Shown here: piece by piece, positions 55,013 to 64,000 of the stretch | Layout of the letters: each line of letters begins with the position of its first letter | How positions within the stretch are numbered: the stretch's first letter is position 1 | Assembly (NCBI GenBank): GCA_025352145.1 | Contig: JANXTY010000061.1 | Coordinates: 62,001-126,000 of the forward strand | Length of the DNA stretch: 64,000 nucleotides | Reading direction: 5' to 3' | Source: Oxalobacteraceae bacterium | GTDB taxonomy: Bacteria; Pseudomonadota; Gammaproteobacteria; Burkholderiales; Burkholderiaceae_D | Translations under genes and position numbers: made by a program | The notes under the pieces: generated by a model | Seen by the model: the letters and a program-made list of their open reading frames with translations, nothing else | Databases searched by the model: none | What the model was told of the DNA's origin: nothing

Positions 55013-55672
55013 ATGACATTTAATTTTTCTTTTTGCCGCTTCGCCATTTTATTTTCTGCGGGATTGTTCTGTAGTTCTCCCTATGCTGCTTCCGTGACGG
55101 TGCAGGTAGTCGATGGTGCAGGGCAACCATTGGCGGATGCGGTGGTGTATGTCTTGCCGGAATCGGGGCCGGCGTTTCCAAAGCAACAGCGCCCGATTGA
55201 AATCGAGCAGAAAAACCGCCAATTCTCTCCTCTGGTGACCGTGATTCAGGTTGGATCTGCTGTTCTTTTTCCCAATAACGACACAGTGAAGCACCACATT
55301 TACTCTTACTCTCCGGCCAAAATATTTGAGCAAAAACTGTATTCGGGCGTGCCAGCTAAACCGGTCATTTTCGACAAGCCTGGAGTGGTGGTTCTTGGTT
55401 GCAATATACATGATCAGATGTTCGCGTATATTTTTGTCGTCGACACGCCTTATTTTGCGAAGACGGACGCAACAGGGAGGGTGAACATCGATGTTCCGCT
55501 TTCAGGAAAATTGCACGCCCGGGCGTGGCATTTCAGTTTGCCAGCCGGCGAATTTCCTGATCAGCCACTGATTTTCAAGAATGCGCAAGCAATGGTAAAT
55601 TTCAAGCTCAACATCAAAGCCCCGGCAGCCAAAAGCAACGTCAAGGCGCCCTCTATGCCCGCCGACTATTAG
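55013..55672 (+). CDS. Secreted cupredoxin-fold protein ('methylamine utilization protein' type)
   Basis: A 219-residue secreted protein. Residues 1-25 are a signal peptide. It has a beta-rich N-terminal part (TVQVVDGAGQPLADAVVYVLP), then a plastocyanin-like domain with the type 1 copper pattern: His in FPNNDTVKHHIYSYS, and Cys-x2-His-x2-Met in LGCNIHDQMFAYI. A blue copper site is therefore likely. The start is ATG 55013, with AAGGA seven bases upstream. It lies nine bases before the GGDEF-EAL gene, so the two are almost certainly co-transcribed. Confidence 0.85.
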   Translation: MTFNFSFCRFAILFSAGLFCSSPYAASVTVQVVDGAGQPLADAVVYVLPESGPAFPKQQRPIEIEQKNRQFSPLVTVIQVGSAVLFPNNDTVKHHIYSYSPAKIFEQKLYSGVPAKPVIFDKPGVVVLGCNIHDQMFAYIFVVDTPYFAKTDATGRVNIDVPLSGKLHARAWHFSLPAGEFPDQPLIFKNAQAMVNFKLNIKAPAAKSNVKAPSMPADY

Positions 55673-55680
55673 GAAAGCGT

Positions 55681-58050
55681 ATGCGTTTTCGCAGTCTTGA
55701 AGGTCGCATTGTCGGACTTTTCCTCATGCTGATACTGAGTGTCCAGCTGATTGGGTTTGTCTTTATCCGTTTGAGCATTGCCGCTAAAGCGCGAAATTCC
55801 ATCGATACAGAACTCGTTACAGGCCAAAAAGTATTTGGAAAATTATTGGCACAGAACGCGGAGAAATTAAGCGATCGTGTGGGATTGCTGGTAGCGGATG
55901 ATGCTTTTCGGCATGCGATTGGTACTGAAGACAAAGAAACGATTAAATCGGTTTTGGAGAATCAGCTAGAACGTACCAAAACGGAGGGGTCGCTGGCGAT
56001 GCAACTGGGATTGGATGGCCAGATAAAGGCATCGACCGTCGCTGTTTCTTCTAGGCTCGATAGTCTCGTGTCGCAGATGGTAAGCCAGGCGGAAGGCAGT
56101 GCTAACGGCAGCACGAAAAAGGTGGCGGTGTTTGATCATGCGCTCTATCAATTTGTGACAGTGCCGGTGAAGGCACCGATCACCATCGGATGGGTGGTCA
56201 TGGCCTTTCCCATAGGTCAAAATCTTGCGACCGTAATGCATGATCTTTTTCCTTCGCTGCAGGTGTCCATTTTGACCAAGGATCAGGAGGGGCGCTGGAT
56301 AACCAGTGCGACCACGCTAACACTTGCGCGCGCGGGTAGCCTGGTAAGTCAACTGCCGCTTCTTTCGGGCGCGCAGGAGCTGCCTTTCTATTTGTCTCTT
56401 GATGGCAGTGAATACGGTAGTTTGCGTTTTTCGCTGGATGCCGATTCTGGAAATGCAGCTAATATTGTATTGCAACGCTCTGTCAACGAGGCGACTGCGC
56501 CCTATAACCAAGTATTGCGGACGTTGCTTTTTCTTACGATTCTGGCGACGTTGATTGCTGTCGTATTCAGTTTTATCACTGCCAAACGTATCGCGCAGCC
56601 GTTGCGCCAGCTGGCTGAGATCGCCAGGCGGTTGGGCCGGGGTGAATACCAGGAGCATATCGAGATTAAGCGTGACGACGAAATCGGGGCATTGGCCAAT
56701 GCCTTCGGCAAGATGCAAGAAGGCATATCAAAGCGCGAACTTGAAATTCGTAGATTGGCGTATTGGGACACCTTGACTGACCTCCCCAATCGCGCGCAAT
56801 TCGTCAGCCTGTTGGATCAGGCATTAGCGCAAACGCAAAAAAAGGGGGAGGCGTGTTTTGTGTTGATGATGGATCTGGATCGTTTTAAAAATGTGAATGA
56901 TGTCATGGGACATCATTTTGGAGATGCCTTGTTGCGTGTAGTCGCTGAACGTTTACAGACACAGATAGACCCCAGTAAAGATATCATTGCACGCTTTGGT
57001 GGAGATGAATTCGCAGTGCTATTGCCGAGCGCCGATCTTCCGCATGCGCAGAAAATTGCCGCACGGATTCTAGTGGCTCTTGAGGCACCGTTTTGCCTGG
57101 ATCAACAGACGGTCGATCTAGGTGCTGGCCTTGGCATTGCTGGCTTTCCCGACTATAAGTCTGGAGCCGAATCTTTGCTCCGGTTGGCGGAAGTAGCAAT
57201 GTATGAAGCCAAGCAACGTAGTAACGGCGCAGTTGTATACGATGCAGCGATTGACAAATCCAGTAAGCAAAGCTTGTCTTTGTTGAGTGAGTTGCGTCGC
57301 GCTATAGAGCGCAATGAGTTTCGTTTGTTCGTGCAACCTAAACTCATGCTCAGTACCGGAAAAGTGGTCGGCGTAGAGTCATTGGTGCGCTGGATGCATC
57401 CCGAAAAAGGGGTCGTTGCTCCCGATAACTTCATCCCATTTGCCGAACAGACAGGCTTTATCCGTCTCCTGACACGGTGGATTTTTGAACACTCTGTCAT
57501 GTTGTGCAGTGATCTCCACACTCAAGGAATAGATCTCAAGATGTCGATCAATCTATCGACCCGTGATTTGCTGGATCAGGATCTGACCGTAAAATTTGCC
57601 GAGATTCTTGCGCGACATGATGTTCTTGCCTCATCTTGCTGTTTGGAAATCACCGAGAGTGCGATCATGGATGACCCGGTACGTGCTCAGCAGACGTTGG
57701 AAAAATTACATGCGATGGGGTTTGATTTGTCGATTGACGATTTCGGCACGGGTTATTCTTCGCTAGCGTATTTAAAGCGTCTGCCGGTGGATGAATTAAA
57801 AATTGATAAGTCATTTGTTCTGAACATGGAAAAGGATGCCGACGATACAAAAATTGTTCGCTCTACGATTGATTTAGGGCATAACATGGGCTTGCGCGTA
57901 GTAGCGGAGGGCATCGAAAATGAAGGGGTCTGGCATCTATTGGTCAACCTGGGGTGCGATCAAGGGCAAGGCTATTTCATGAGCAAGCCAATGCCAGCCG
58001 ACCAGCTTGTGACCTGGCTGGGTGAATGGGAATCACCGCAGATTGCTTAA
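55681..58050 (+). CDS. Membrane-bound GGDEF-EAL protein with periplasmic sensor and HAMP
   Basis: A 789-residue c-di-GMP enzyme. Helix 1 is about 8-30, a periplasmic Cache-like sensor is about 31-275, helix 2 about 279-302 (LFLTILATLIAVVFSFIT), then HAMP about 302-355. GGDEF (about 360-520) has an intact active site GGDEF (440-444) but no RxxD I-site; the equivalent residues are PSKD (431-434). EAL (about 532-780) has ESLVRW in place of EAL, with NLSTRD, ITESAIMDD, DDFGTGYSSL and KIDKSF retained, so phosphodiesterase activity is plausible. It may be bifunctional or mainly a phosphodiesterase. It follows the cupredoxin gene by nine bases; the globin gene begins 46 bases after it. Confidence 0.92.
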   Translation: MRFRSLEGRIVGLFLMLILSVQLIGFVFIRLSIAAKARNSIDTELVTGQKVFGKLLAQNAEKLSDRVGLLVADDAFRHAIGTEDKETIKSVLENQLERTKTEGSLAMQLGLDGQIKASTVAVSSRLDSLVSQMVSQAEGSANGSTKKVAVFDHALYQFVTVPVKAPITIGWVVMAFPIGQNLATVMHDLFPSLQVSILTKDQEGRWITSATTLTLARAGSLVSQLPLLSGAQELPFYLSLDGSEYGSLRFSLDADSGNAANIVLQRSVNEATAPYNQVLRTLLFLTILATLIAVVFSFITAKRIAQPLRQLAEIARRLGRGEYQEHIEIKRDDEIGALANAFGKMQEGISKRELEIRRLAYWDTLTDLPNRAQFVSLLDQALAQTQKKGEACFVLMMDLDRFKNVNDVMGHHFGDALLRVVAERLQTQIDPSKDIIARFGGDEFAVLLPSADLPHAQKIAARILVALEAPFCLDQQTVDLGAGLGIAGFPDYKSGAESLLRLAEVAMYEAKQRSNGAVVYDAAIDKSSKQSLSLLSELRRAIERNEFRLFVQPKLMLSTGKVVGVESLVRWMHPEKGVVAPDNFIPFAEQTGFIRLLTRWIFEHSVMLCSDLHTQGIDLKMSINLSTRDLLDQDLTVKFAEILARHDVLASSCCLEITESAIMDDPVRAQQTLEKLHAMGFDLSIDDFGTGYSSLAYLKRLPVDELKIDKSFVLNMEKDADDTKIVRSTIDLGHNMGLRVVAEGIENEGVWHLLVNLGCDQGQGYFMSKPMPADQLVTWLGEWESPQIA

Positions 58051-58096
58051 GCCGCGCTCGGCTACAATGGTTGTTTAGGGACGTTTAAAGGCAACG

Positions 58097-58537
58097 ATGA
58101 ATAAAATTCCCTCCTGGGTTGCAGCATCCCTGATTGTTTTTTTTCTGTTTTGCCCATTGACGAGTCGCGCACAAACATCCAATGATGCCGAGTTTCAAGC
58201 GCTCGGCGGTAAAGTCGGCGTTGCCAAAATAGCTGCCGAGTTAGTCACGATTGTATTGCTGGATCCACGGATTAAACAAACATTTAAGGGGGTGGATACC
58301 GAACGGTTAAAAGAAAAATTGGCCGAGCAATTTTGTGCGGTGAGTGGAGGTGGTTGCACTTACAGCGGTAAGGATATGACGACCATCCACGATGGTTTGT
58401 CGATTACGAATGCGCAATTTAACGCGTTGGTCGAAGATTTGCAGCGCGCGATGGAGCGATGTGCAATTCCCCCTCATGCACAAAATAAACTGCTCGCGAA
58501 GCTAGCGCCTATGCAACGTAATATCGTCACCCAATAA
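58097..58537 (+). CDS. Secreted group 1 truncated haemoglobin
   Basis: A 146-residue globin with a signal peptide (1-25, ending TSRAQT), so it should be periplasmic. The family N-terminus FQALGGKVGV is at 33-42 and the proximal histidine is His98 in MTTIHDGLSIT (F8). The B helix reads AAELVTIVLLDPRI, so the usual distal Tyr at B10 (in FY) is missing. Cys80, Cys87 and Cys122 are present, and FCAVSGGGCTYSGKDM matches the subfamily. It may bind O2 or NO; its operon suggests it feeds the GGDEF-EAL sensor. Start ATG 58097. Confidence 0.9.
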   Translation: MNKIPSWVAASLIVFFLFCPLTSRAQTSNDAEFQALGGKVGVAKIAAELVTIVLLDPRIKQTFKGVDTERLKEKLAEQFCAVSGGGCTYSGKDMTTIHDGLSITNAQFNALVEDLQRAMERCAIPPHAQNKLLAKLAPMQRNIVTQ

Positions 58538-58583
58538 TGAGAGAGATTCCTCATTTTTTATAGCAGAATATTTTTGTACGTAG

Positions 58584-58606
58584 AGTACATTGCCCTGCAA
58601 TGTACT
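58584..58606. promoter_or_regulatory. Perfect inverted repeat upstream of dppA
   Basis: AGTACATTGC-CCT-GCAATGTACT is an exact ten-base inverted repeat with a three-base loop, 80 bases before the dppA start. No T run follows, so it is more like an operator or an mRNA hairpin than a terminator. Confidence 0.6.
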
Positions 58607-58686
58607 GGCAATTCAAACAAAAATTCAGTACCGAATATACGACCCATTACACAAAAAAATGGGCCACCCGAATCGGAGAAGGCAGC

Positions 58687-60297
58687 ATGAGATGTTCGTG
58701 GAAACAAATGGTGAGCGCAAGTGTAGTCTGTACGTTTTGTGCCGCTGTGGGCTATGCCGCAGTACCCAAAACCTTGGTCTTTTGTTCCGAAGCGAGTCCA
58801 GAAGGATTCAATCCGCAATTTTTTACCACCGGCAGCACGATGGACGCCTCGGCGATCCCTCTCTACAATCGCCTGGTCGAATTCGAACCTGGCAGCACAA
58901 AGTTAGTACCGGCGCTGGCGCAATCGTGGACAGTGTCGCCCGATGGTTTGCGTTATACCTTTACTTTGCGCAGAGGCGTCAAATTTCATAGCAGCGCCAA
59001 ATTCAAGCCGGGCCGCGACTTTAATGCCGATGATGTCCTGTTTTCCTATCAGCGCATGGCAGATCCAAAACATCCCTTTCACAACATCGCGCCGGGTCAG
59101 ACCTTCGCTTATTTTGAAGACATGGGCCTGGCCAACATTGTGGACAAGCTTGAGAAGATTGACGACACTACGATACGCTTCACGCTGAAGCATCCTGAAG
59201 CGCCTTTCATAGCAGACATGGCAATGGATTTTGCCTCGATTATGTCGGCTGAATATGCACAAAAAATGAAGGCTGCGGGCACGCCGGAAATCATCGATCG
59301 CGAACCGATAGGCACCGGCCCGTTTCAGCTTCAGTCTTATCAAAAAGATGCCATCATTCGTTACAAGGCTTTTGATTTCTATTGGGATGGACGTCCAAAA
59401 ATTGATAATTTAATTTTTGCCATCACTCCTGATGCCTCCGTACGATATGCAAAGCTAAGGGCGGGGGAATGCCATGTGATGGCCTACCCCAAACCGGCTG
59501 ACATCGCGCAGATGAAAGCCGACCCCGCTTTAAGCGTGTCCGCCCAGGAAGGTTTGAATGTGGGCTATATCGCCCTGAATGTGGAGAAAAAGCCCTTCGA
59601 CAATAAATTGGTGCGCCAGGCCCTGAGCATGGCCATCGATAAGCAGGCGATTCTTCATTCGGTATTTCACGATGGAGGGGGTGCTGCAAAAAATCCGATT
59701 CCGCCCACCTTATGGTCGTATAACGCCAAGATAAAAGAGTATGCGTATGATCCGGTCAAGGCCAAAACATTACTATCGAAGGCAGGTTATCCCAACGGGG
59801 TTGATGTCGAGTTGTGGTACTTGCCGGTGACGCGCCCCTACAATCCAGACGGCAAACGTATGGCTGAGTTGATTCAGTCCGATTGGGCAAAAATCGGTGT
59901 CAGGGCCAAGCTGGTGACTTACGAATGGACCGAATACCGCAAGCGAGGAAAGACCGGCGAACAGCACGCTATGATGTTCGGCTGGGCGGGAGACAATGGC
60001 GACCCGGATAATTTCTTTGCGCCGATATTGAGTTGCGATGCAGTTAAAGGCGGCGGCAATGTTTCGCGTTGGTGTAACAAGGATTTCGATGCTTTGATTC
60101 AGAAAGCAAAACTGAGCGTTCAACAATCCGAGCGTGCCAAGCTGTATGAAAAAGCGCAAGAGATAGTGCATGAAGAAGCGCCGCAGATTCCTATAGCGCA
60201 TGCGATCCGCTATAAGGCGGTGCGTAAGGAAGTGCTTGGTTTTACAATGGATCCGACCTCGCATCATAATTTCAGTAAGGTGGATTTGAAAAAATAA
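58687..60297 (+). CDS. dppA: Periplasmic dipeptide-binding protein (DppA-like)
   Basis: Solute-binding protein of 536 residues for the dipeptide/oligopeptide ABC importer encoded downstream. Residues 1-24 are a signal peptide. The mature start TLVFCSEASPEGFNPQFF and the later segments QSWTVSPDGLRYTFTLRRGVKFH and PIGTGPFQL are SBP_bac_5 family signatures. The start is ATG 58687 with GGAGAAGG just before it. DppA could also bind haem in E. coli. It is separated from dppB by 195 bases. Confidence 0.93.
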   Translation: MRCSWKQMVSASVVCTFCAAVGYAAVPKTLVFCSEASPEGFNPQFFTTGSTMDASAIPLYNRLVEFEPGSTKLVPALAQSWTVSPDGLRYTFTLRRGVKFHSSAKFKPGRDFNADDVLFSYQRMADPKHPFHNIAPGQTFAYFEDMGLANIVDKLEKIDDTTIRFTLKHPEAPFIADMAMDFASIMSAEYAQKMKAAGTPEIIDREPIGTGPFQLQSYQKDAIIRYKAFDFYWDGRPKIDNLIFAITPDASVRYAKLRAGECHVMAYPKPADIAQMKADPALSVSAQEGLNVGYIALNVEKKPFDNKLVRQALSMAIDKQAILHSVFHDGGGAAKNPIPPTLWSYNAKIKEYAYDPVKAKTLLSKAGYPNGVDVELWYLPVTRPYNPDGKRMAELIQSDWAKIGVRAKLVTYEWTEYRKRGKTGEQHAMMFGWAGDNGDPDNFFAPILSCDAVKGGGNVSRWCNKDFDALIQKAKLSVQQSERAKLYEKAQEIVHEEAPQIPIAHAIRYKAVRKEVLGFTMDPTSHHNFSKVDLKK

Positions 60298-60492
60298 TCG
60301 CCTCTGATTTTCCAGCTTTCCTGTGAGGTGTTGTGATCTTCTAGGCCATGAAGGGCTTTATTTATGCTGGGACGATGTTGCATAAGCCCTATAGATGTCA
60401 GATAAGCGCATGCGGGAATGAGCGCAGTAAATTTGTGCTACCAGCTATTTTGAATGCGAATTGAAGAACCGAATCTGTTAGATTGAAACCCC

Positions 60493-61503
60493 ATGCTAGG
60501 ATTTTCTTTGCGCCGCGTCGGTGTGGTGATTCCCACATTTCTCGGCATCACCTTATTGGTGTTTTCCTTAATTCATTTGATTCCCGGTAACGCAGTCGAA
60601 GCTTTGTCGGGCGAGCGAGGCATGGATCCGGTACGCATGGCTCGGCTGATGCAGGAGTTCGGCCTGGATCAACCGTTGTATCGGCAATACTTGACGTATG
60701 TCAACCATGTATTGCATGGCGATCTGGGCGTGTCGATGTCTACTCATGTACCAGTTTTGACCGAATTTTTGGCGTTGTTTCCGGCTACCTTCGAGTTGTC
60801 TTTTTGTGCGATGTTACTGGCGCTGGCGATGGGCATACCGGCGGGTATGCTGGCTGCATTGAAACGTAATACAGTGCTTGATTATTCTGTGATGGGCGTA
60901 TCGTTGACGGGATATTCGATGCCTATTTTCTGGTGGGCGCTGTTGTTGATTTTGCTGTTTTCGGTGACGTTGGGCTGGACGCCGGTGGCGGGCCGTATCG
61001 ATATTTTGTTTGACCTGCCGCCAGTCACAGGGTTAATGCTGGTCGATAGTTTGTTATCGGGCGAGGCGGGCGCTTTTAAATCGGCAGTTTCCCATTTGAT
61101 CTTGCCCACAATTGTGCTGGCTACCATACCGCTGGCGGTCATTGCGCGTATGACGCGCTCTGCCATGCTGGAAGTGCTGCGCGAAGATTACATCCGGGCC
61201 GCACGTGCCAAAGGCTTGCCGCAATGGCGGGTAATTGGTGTGCATGCTTTACGCAATGCGCTCATTCCGGTGGTGACGATTATTGGCTTGCAGATCGGTA
61301 CGCTACTTGCCGGTGCTATCCTTACCGAATCGATTTTTTCGTGGCCCGGTATCGGGAAATGGTTGGTGGAAGCGATACACCGGCGCGATTATCCGGTGGT
61401 GCAAGGCGGTATCCTGCTATCGGCCATCATTATCATCACAGTTAATCTGTTAGTCGATTTGTTATACGGTGTGATCAATCCCCGTATACGGAACAGCGCA
61501 TGA
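60493..61503 (+). CDS. dppB: Dipeptide ABC transporter permease DppB
   Basis: Inner-membrane permease of 336 residues with about six membrane helices (first: VGVVIPTFLGITLLVFSLIHLIPG). The EAA loop is DYIRAARAKGLPQWRVIGVHALRNALIP near residues 232-258. It starts ATG 60493 and overlaps dppC by four bases (ATGA), indicating coupled translation of the two permeases. Confidence 0.95.
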   Translation: MLGFSLRRVGVVIPTFLGITLLVFSLIHLIPGNAVEALSGERGMDPVRMARLMQEFGLDQPLYRQYLTYVNHVLHGDLGVSMSTHVPVLTEFLALFPATFELSFCAMLLALAMGIPAGMLAALKRNTVLDYSVMGVSLTGYSMPIFWWALLLILLFSVTLGWTPVAGRIDILFDLPPVTGLMLVDSLLSGEAGAFKSAVSHLILPTIVLATIPLAVIARMTRSAMLEVLREDYIRAARAKGLPQWRVIGVHALRNALIPVVTIIGLQIGTLLAGAILTESIFSWPGIGKWLVEAIHRRDYPVVQGGILLSAIIIITVNLLVDLLYGVINPRIRNSA

Positions 61504-62435
61504 AAAAACCACCCTCGACCGTTTTAATGAACACACACATTAGGATGCCACTGGCTGCGTCAGAAGAGATTGCTCCGCCCCATCCGCTGCGTGAATTTTG
61601 GGACTATTTCAGCCAGAATCGTGGCGCAGTGATCGGGCTGGTGGTGGTGATCAGCCTGGTGTTGACAGCATTGTTGGCCGATCTTATTGCACCGCATTCG
61701 GCTATCGAACAATATCGCGATGCAACTTTGGCACCGCCTATGTGGCAGCAAGGTGGCTCGATCAAATTCATTCTCGGTACCGATCCCTTGGGGCGGGACA
61801 TGTTGTCGCGTTTGATCCACGGTACCCGCTTGTCCTTGCTCATTGGATTAGTGGCCGTGACTTTATCGCTCAGCATTGGCGTGATGTTGGGACTGATTGC
61901 CGGTTATTTTCGAGGCTTTGTGGAAATCATTATTTTGCGCCTGATGGATATCATGCTGGCCTTGCCCAGCTTGTTGTTGGCGGTGGCTGTGGTGGCTATT
62001 CTCGGTCCCGGGTTATTAAATACGATGGTAGCGATTGCGGTTGTGATGGTGCCGCATTATGCGCGACTTACAAGGGCCGCTGTCATGGGCGAGATCGATA
62101 AAGATTATGTTCACGCCTCACGCATCGCAGGTGCGGGCACGCTGCGCCTGATGTTCAATTGCATATTGCCAAACTGTACTGCGCCCTTGATCGTGCAAGC
62201 GACGTTGGGATTTTCTGCCGCGATTCTGGATGCTGCCGCATTGGGTTTTCTCGGTCTTGGCGCACAACCGCCGACCCCGGAATGGGGCGCAATGTTATCG
62301 AGCGCATTGGAATTTATCCAAAACGCGTGGTGGGTTGTAACCCTGCCAGGGTTAGCGATTTTGGTGACAGTGCTAGCGATTAATGTAATGGGCGATGGCT
62401 TGCGTGATGCATTCGACCCAAGGTTGAAAAAATGA
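61500..62435 (+). CDS. dppC: Dipeptide ABC transporter permease DppC
   Basis: Second permease of the peptide importer, 311 residues. It has the OppC/DppC N-terminal segment ([34 protein letters not shown]), [24 protein letters not shown] and the EAA loop ([25 protein letters not shown]). The start ATG 61500 overlaps dppB; there is an in-frame ATG at 61527 (MNTHIRM). It overlaps dppD by four bases. Confidence 0.95.
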   Translation: MKKPPSTVLMNTHIRMPLAASEEIAPPHPLREFWDYFSQNRGAVIGLVVVISLVLTALLADLIAPHSAIEQYRDATLAPPMWQQGGSIKFILGTDPLGRDMLSRLIHGTRLSLLIGLVAVTLSLSIGVMLGLIAGYFRGFVEIIILRLMDIMLALPSLLLAVAVVAILGPGLLNTMVAIAVVMVPHYARLTRAAVMGEIDKDYVHASRIAGAGTLRLMFNCILPNCTAPLIVQATLGFSAAILDAAALGFLGLGAQPPTPEWGAMLSSALEFIQNAWWVVTLPGLAILVTVLAINVMGDGLRDAFDPRLKK

Positions 62436-63442
62436 GCAAGCTGTCCTTGTTATCTGTAGAAAATCTACGCGTGGAATTCGGCACTCCGGCATATCCATTG
62501 ATTGCGGTCGATGGTTTCGATCTTGCCATCGACATGGGTGAAGTGGTCGGTATCGTGGGTGAATCCGGTTCAGGAAAAAGCGTCGCTTCACTGGCGCTGA
62601 TGGGACTCATCGATGCGCCCGGACGAGTTAGTGCTGCGCGTATGGCATTCGATGAACGCGATCTGCTTGGCATGCAGGAGAAGGAGCGACGTGCCATGCT
62701 GGGCAAAGAGATCGCTATGATTTTTCAGGATCCTGTGAGCAGCCTCAATCCTTGCTTTACCGTGGCCGATCAACTGATAGAGACCCTGAGCGTGCATCAG
62801 GGGGGGGCAAAAGAAACGTTGCGTGCGCGTGCTTTGAGTTTGCTCCAGCAAGTCGAAATTCCCGATCCAGAGCGTCGCCTGGATGCGTATCCCCATCAAT
62901 TATCAGGCGGCATGTGCCAACGTGTGATGATCGCCATTGCGATCGCCTGCAACCCGCGCCTCTTGATTGCGGATGAGCCGACCACCGCGCTCGACGTGAC
63001 GGTACAGGCGCAAATGTTGGCGTTACTGATGCAATTGCAACGTGAGCAGGGGATGGCGCTCATACTTATTACGCATGATCTGAGCGTAGTAGCGCAGACC
63101 GCGCAGCGCGTGATCGTTATGTATGCGGGGCAGGTGGTCGAGAGTGGACACGTGCCCGATATTTTTAATGCGCCGCGACATCCGTATACCCAGGCGCTAC
63201 TGGCTGCGCTGCCCGAACACAATATCGGTCGCGTCAGGTTGCAGGCGATTGAGGGTGTCGTTCCCGGTCAATATGATCGGCCGCACGGTTGCTTGCTTAG
63301 TCCGCGCTGCCCGTATGTCAAGGCGTATTGCCGCGTAGTGCAGCCCCCGCTGATGGGGCAAGGTCAAACGCAAGTACGTTGTCATTTTCCCCTTGACGAT
63401 GCCGGGCAACCTGGGAATGCGTGGCAGGAGGCAGCGCAATGA
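62432..63442 (+). CDS. dppD: Dipeptide ABC transporter ATP-binding protein DppD
   Basis: ATPase of 336 residues: Walker [11 protein letters not shown]-loop [10 protein letters not shown], signature [17 protein letters not shown], Walker [13 protein letters not shown] and THDLSV. The C-terminal oligo-dipeptide domain with the Cys-rich [15 protein letters not shown] is a typical possible iron-sulfur site of DppD/OppD. It overlaps both neighbours by four bases (ATGA). Confidence 0.95.
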   Translation: MSKLSLLSVENLRVEFGTPAYPLIAVDGFDLAIDMGEVVGIVGESGSGKSVASLALMGLIDAPGRVSAARMAFDERDLLGMQEKERRAMLGKEIAMIFQDPVSSLNPCFTVADQLIETLSVHQGGAKETLRARALSLLQQVEIPDPERRLDAYPHQLSGGMCQRVMIAIAIACNPRLLIADEPTTALDVTVQAQMLALLMQLQREQGMALILITHDLSVVAQTAQRVIVMYAGQVVESGHVPDIFNAPRHPYTQALLAALPEHNIGRVRLQAIEGVVPGQYDRPHGCLLSPRCPYVKAYCRVVQPPLMGQGQTQVRCHFPLDDAGQPGNAWQEAAQ

Positions 63443-64000
63443 GCATCGATAAAATTTTGTTGGAGGCAAAAAATCTGACGCGGCATTATCGTCTTCCGCA
63501 AGCATGGTTTCAACCTCCCGCGCTAGTACGCGCTCTTGATGGTGTGTCATTTACTTTAAATGCAGGGAGAACGCTGGCGGTGGTGGGTGAATCCGGCTGT
63601 GGGAAATCTACGTTGGCGCGGCAAGTCGCCATGATCGAGCAGCCGACGGGTGGACAATTGTGGATCGATGGTGTCAACTTATCTGTATTGTCGACAACCA
63701 ATAAAGCACAGTTAAAACGGGTACGTCCTCAGATTCAGATGGTGTTTCAAAATCCCGCAACTAGCCTGAATCCGCGCAAAAAAATTGGCACCATCTTGGA
63801 AGAACCATTATTACTAAATACGCCGCTAAATAAATTTGAGCGTATCGAAAAATCCCATGCGATGATGGAAAAAGTGGGCTTGCGGCGGGAGTTTTATGCG
63901 CGTTATCCGCACATGTTTTCGGGCGGCCAACGTCAACGTATCGCTATTGCGCGGGCATTGATGCTGAGTCCAAAAGTGATTGTTGCCGATGAACCGGTAT
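63439..64000 (+). CDS. dppF: Dipeptide ABC transporter ATP-binding protein DppF (C-terminus beyond window)
   Basis: Translation from ATG 63439 runs open to the window end (187 codons). Visible motifs: [16 protein letters not shown] (Walker A), [15 protein letters not shown] (Q-loop), [16 protein letters not shown] (signature) and VIVADEP (Walker B). It is the second ATPase of the importer and overlaps the dppD stop by four bases. About 140-150 residues are outside the window. Confidence 0.95.
   Translation, partial: MSIDKILLEAKNLTRHYRLPQAWFQPPALVRALDGVSFTLNAGRTLAVVGESGCGKSTLARQVAMIEQPTGGQLWIDGVNLSVLSTTNKAQLKRVRPQIQMVFQNPATSLNPRKKIGTILEEPLLLNTPLNKFERIEKSHAMMEKVGLRREFYARYPHMFSGGQRQRIAIARALMLSPKVIVADEPV

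Noticed and set aside
58590-58991. 133-residue plus-strand frame at the dppA start
   Set aside because: Out-of-frame overlap with dppA and the leader palindrome; Gly/Arg-rich shadow composition.

Overview
The window looks like a chromosomal segment of a betaproteobacterium, most likely Burkholderiales and probably close to Oxalobacteraceae (Herminiimonas/Undibacterium-like). The reasons are the gene orders kdsC-kdsD, ubiE-(Tim44-like)-ubiJ-ubiB, dacC...ybeD-lipB-lipA, fmdB-DUF502-aspS-nudB-ybhP-clsB and queG/tsaE-amiC, and protein sequences that read as betaproteobacterial. This is inferred from protein families and synteny only; no 16S rRNA gene is present. Almost all of the window is ordinary, densely packed core genome. 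No CRISPR array, prophage or intact insertion sequence was seen.

Layout. 0-5 kb: Kdo pathway (kdsC partial, kdsD), a Kef-type K+/H+ antiporter and a soluble GAF-like/GGDEF diguanylate cyclase. 5-9 kb: a decayed GNAT gene, a glutathione transferase, tRNA-Arg(CCG), a membrane-anchored cytochrome c and a secreted 5'-nucleotidase. 8.7-12.6 kb: ubiquinone biosynthesis (ubiE, ubiJ, ubiB) with a Tim44-like protein. 12.9-16.9 kb: a complete polyamine-type ABC importer (potABCD order). 17.1-21.3 kb: lipoate synthesis (lipA, lipB, ybeD), two tandem paralogous helix-turn-helix genes and dacC. 21.5-27.6 kb: a hydrolase, a 2Fe-2S ferredoxin, and an MCE lipid transport operon (permease with STAS domain, ATPase, MCE protein, lipoprotein) that ends in a VanZ-like gene. 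27.6-31.3 kb: a B12-binding radical SAM protein, a DUF1593 secreted hydrolase that looks foreign, and tRNA-Met. 31.5-35.2 kb: miaA, mutL, dedA. 35.3-39.0 kb: a 1225-residue protein joining a cytoplasmic coiled coil of about 600 residues to a periplasmic AsmA-like domain. 39-47 kb: small enzymes, queG, tsaE, amiC, a mutarotase and slyX. 47.2-53.3 kb: a pseudouridine synthase and the clsB/ybhP/nudB/aspS/DUF502/fmdB run. 53.8-58.5 kb: a patatin, then an operon of a secreted cupredoxin, a membrane GGDEF-EAL protein and a secreted truncated haemoglobin. 58.7-64 kb: dppABCDF dipeptide importer, with dppF cut by the window end.

The least explained parts are: the cupredoxin/GGDEF-EAL/globin operon, a plausible periplasmic metal- or gas-responsive c-di-GMP module; the coiled-coil/AsmA chimera with its internal duplication; and a family of short dispersed intergenic repeats with loosely inverted ends (five partial or complete copies near 21.4, 22.2, 31.0, 40.7 and 53.6 kb). 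Terminator-like hairpins also abut the start codons of ubiJ and nudB, and both genes lack a visible Shine-Dalgarno sequence.
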